A stretch of 6,169 nt of DNA, taken from positions 1-6,169 of the forward strand of contig CANGZO010000143.1 of the NCBI GenBank assembly GCA_947458305.1, written 5' to 3'. The notes under the pieces were generated by a model. It searched no databases. It worked only from the letters and a program-made list of their open reading frames with translations, and was not told where the DNA came from. The translations under genes and the position numbers were made by a program. Within the stretch, counting starts at the first letter, position 1. Each line of letters opens with the position of its first letter. The stretch comes from Comamonadaceae bacterium (GTDB lineage: Bacteria > Pseudomonadota > Gammaproteobacteria > Burkholderiales > Burkholderiaceae_C). Shown here in pieces: positions 4,353-6,169 of this stretch.

Positions 4353-6169
4353 TCAGCCCGAGCGGGCACCAAAATTTCACGCTGGCCACTGCCGCTCATG
4401 CTGCTGACCAGACCGGCTTTTTCCATGTCTTCGACCAACCGGGCCGCGCGGTTGTAGCCGATTTTGAGGTGACGCTGGACCAGCGAGATGCTGGCCTTGC
4501 GGTTTTTCAAAACCACCTCGACCGCTTGGTCGTACATCGGGTCTTTTTCGCCGTTGTCACCCTCGCCCAGCATGCCGCCGTCATCGTCCACCGTGCCGCC
4601 TTCGAGCACGCCTTCGATGTAATCAGGCTCACCCTGGCTTTTGAGGTAGCTGACCACGCGGTGCACCTCTTCGTCGCTGACAAAAGCGCCGTGGACCCGG
4701 ATCGGGAAGCCAGTGCCCGAGGGCATATAGAGCATGTCACCCATGCCCAACAAGGCCTCGGCACCCATCTGGTCCAAAATGGTCCGGCTGTCGATCTTGC
4801 TCGACACCTGAAATGCGATGCGGGTCGGGATATTGGCCTTGATGAGACCCGTGATGACGTCCACGCTCGGGCGCTGCGTGGCCAAAATCAAGTGGATACC
4901 GGCAGCGCGGGCCTTCTGCGCCAGGCGGGCAATCAGCTCTTCGATCTTCTTGCCCACCACCATCATCAAATCGGCCAGCTCGTCGATCACCACCACAATG
5001 TGCGGCAGGCGCTTGAGCGGCTCCGGATCGTCGGGCGTCAGGCTGAAGGGGTTGTAGATGAACTCTTCTTGGGCGGTGGCTTCGTCGATTTTGGCGTTGT
5101 AACCGGCCAAGTTGCGCACACCCATCTTGCTCATCAGCTTGTAGCGTTTCTCCATCTCGGCCACGCACCAGTTCAGGCCGTGGGCGGCTTGGCGCATGTC
5201 AGTGACCACCGGCGCCAGCAGGTGGGGAATGCCTTCATAAACCGACATCTCCAGCATCTTGGGGTCGATCATCAACAGGCGCACATCGCGGGCTTCGGCC
5301 TTGTAGAGCAGCGACAAAATCATGGCATTGATACCCACCGACTTGCCCGAGCCGGTGGTACCGGCCACCAAGACGTGCGGCATCTTGGCCAGATCGGCCA
5401 CCACCGGGTTGCCGATGATGTCCTTGCCCAAGCCCATGGTCAGCATCGACTTGGCTTCGTTGTAGACCTGCGAGCCCAAAATTTCGCTCAGCTTGATGGA
5501 TTGGCGCTTGGCATTGGGCAACTCCAGCGCCATGTAGTTCTTGCCCGGAATCGTTTCGATCACCCGGATCGAGACCAAGCTGAGCGAACGCGCCAGGTCT
5601 CTGGCGAGGTTCACCACCTGAGCACCTTTGACGCCTGTTGCTGGCTCGATTTCATAACGCGTGATCACCGGACCTGGCGCAGCAGCCACCACACGCACCT
5701 CGACACCAAAATCCTTGAGCTTTTTCTCGATCAAACGGCTGGTCATCTCCAGCGTTTCGGGTGACACCGTTTCTTGCCGGATCGACAAACTGTCGAGCAA
5801 GTCGACCTGGGGTAGTTTGCTGTCTGGCAATTCGTTGAACAGAGGTTTTTGGCGCTCTTTGACCACACGTTCGCTGCGCGGCACGGCCATGACACCGGGC
5901 TCGATGACCATGGGGGCAGCCTGCGCCACCAAAGGCACCGGCTCCAAATCCAACTGGCCTTCTGGAGCCATCACCGGATCCAAGTCCCACTGAGGCTCAA
6001 TCGCTTGCACCGACAGCGATTTTTCGCGTTCGCGCAAGGCGCGCTGGCCCAAAGCCATGTCCTCCTGGATCTCACGTTTGACATGCCGGGATTGGATCAA
6101 GCCATCGATTCGAGCGCCCAAGGACTCGGCCAGCTCACCCCAAGAAAAACGGAAAACCCAAGACACACC
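4349..6169 (-). CDS. ftsK: DNA translocase FtsK, C-terminal motor part (5' end beyond window)
   Basis: Septum-located motor that pumps chromosome ends toward the division site and activates XerCD recombination at dif. The frame is open to the window edge: the apparent GTG start at 6166 is internal (GVSWVF...SWGELAESLG is the usual tail of the membrane domain), so the N-terminal membrane anchor lies outside. Numbering from residue 1 at 6166: linker about 25-110, alpha domain about 130-260, Walker A GTTGSGKS at 269-276, Walker B VVVIDE at 391-396, RLAQKARAAGIHLILATQRP at 414-433, FQVSSKIDSRTILDQMGAEALL at 452-473. A flexible acidic segment (522-542, DDDGG...GEGDNGEKD) leads to the winged-helix gamma domain at 542-602. 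There N572, R576 and E579 in YNRAARLVED match the spacing of the E. coli KOPS-reading residues. The visible linker is short compared with the several hundred residues in E. coli. Expressed with lolA, which it overlaps by 4 bases. Confidence 0.97.
   Translation of the reverse strand, partial: GVSWVFRFSWGELAESLGARIDGLIQSRHVKREIQEDMALGQRALREREKSLSVQAIEPQWDLDPVMAPEGQLDLEPVPLVAQAAPMVIEPGVMAVPRSERVVKERQKPLFNELPDSKLPQVDLLDSLSIRQETVSPETLEMTSRLIEKKLKDFGVEVRVVAAAPGPVITRYEIEPATGVKGAQVVNLARDLARSLSLVSIRVIETIPGKNYMALELPNAKRQSIKLSEILGSQVYNEAKSMLTMGLGKDIIGNPVVADLAKMPHVLVAGTTGSGKSVGINAMILSLLYKAEARDVRLLMIDPKMLEMSVYEGIPHLLAPVVTDMRQAAHGLNWCVAEMEKRYKLMSKMGVRNLAGYNAKIDEATAQEEFIYNPFSLTPDDPEPLKRLPHIVVVIDELADLMMVVGKKIEELIARLAQKARAAGIHLILATQRPSVDVITGLIKANIPTRIAFQVSSKIDSRTILDQMGAEALLGMGDMLYMPSGTGFPIRVHGAFVSDEEVHRVVSYLKSQGEPDYIEGVLEGGTVDDDGGMLGEGDNGEKDPMYDQAVEVVLKNRKASISLVQRHLKIGYNRAARLVEDMEKAGLVSSMSGSGQREILVPARAE

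Noticed and set aside
3090..4457. Open plus-strand frame of 455 codons opposite rarA, lolA and the ftsK end
   Set aside because: It lies antisense to three well-recognised genes, its translation is low-complexity-like with no recognisable domain, and it crosses gene boundaries. It is explained by G+C-biased codon periodicity on the other strand.
4469..5764. Open plus-strand frame of 431 codons opposite ftsK
   Set aside because: The translation is rich in His, Gln, Asp and Val, as expected for the reverse complement of a coding frame, and it shows no family motif. FtsK on the minus strand is unmistakable.

Overview
The window looks like ordinary chromosome from a betaproteobacterium, most likely Burkholderiales and perhaps a Comamonadaceae member such as a Limnohabitans- or Rhodoferax-like organism. 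That placement is an inference from the style of the proteins and the moderately G+C-rich, gene-dense layout; nothing in the window fixes the genus. All supported genes lie on the minus strand, so reading order is from high to low coordinates. Two genes are cut by the window edges.

Right part (6169 to 2342): a compact, probably co-transcribed block ftsK - lolA - rarA. FtsK (the DNA-translocating motor half is visible) overlaps lolA by four bases (ATGA), and lolA is followed by rarA after a gap of 16 bases. The block covers chromosome segregation at division, outer-membrane lipoprotein trafficking and rescue of stalled replication forks. The same order occurs in E. coli (ftsK-lolA-rarA-serS), so this is ancient synteny rather than a new system. 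The block ends at two consecutive hairpins, the second a textbook intrinsic terminator.

Middle (2341 to 2155): the only intergenic stretch, 187 bases. It holds the two terminator-like hairpins, an imperfect direct repeat with a 19-base period, a small dyad, and the ribosome binding site of the next gene. No convincing sigma-70 promoter was recognised.

Left part (2154 to 1): the start of a branched-chain amino-acid (HAAT family) ABC transporter operon: livH and livM permeases, then the first 39 codons of the ATPase livG. The livG fragment is easy to miss because it is short and runs off the window. Spacings of a few bases, or overlap, suggest translational coupling. The periplasmic binding protein and second ATPase are not in the window.

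There is no RNA gene, mobile element, CRISPR array or phage feature that I can support. I found no undescribed system; the points worth a second look are small regulatory and boundary features.
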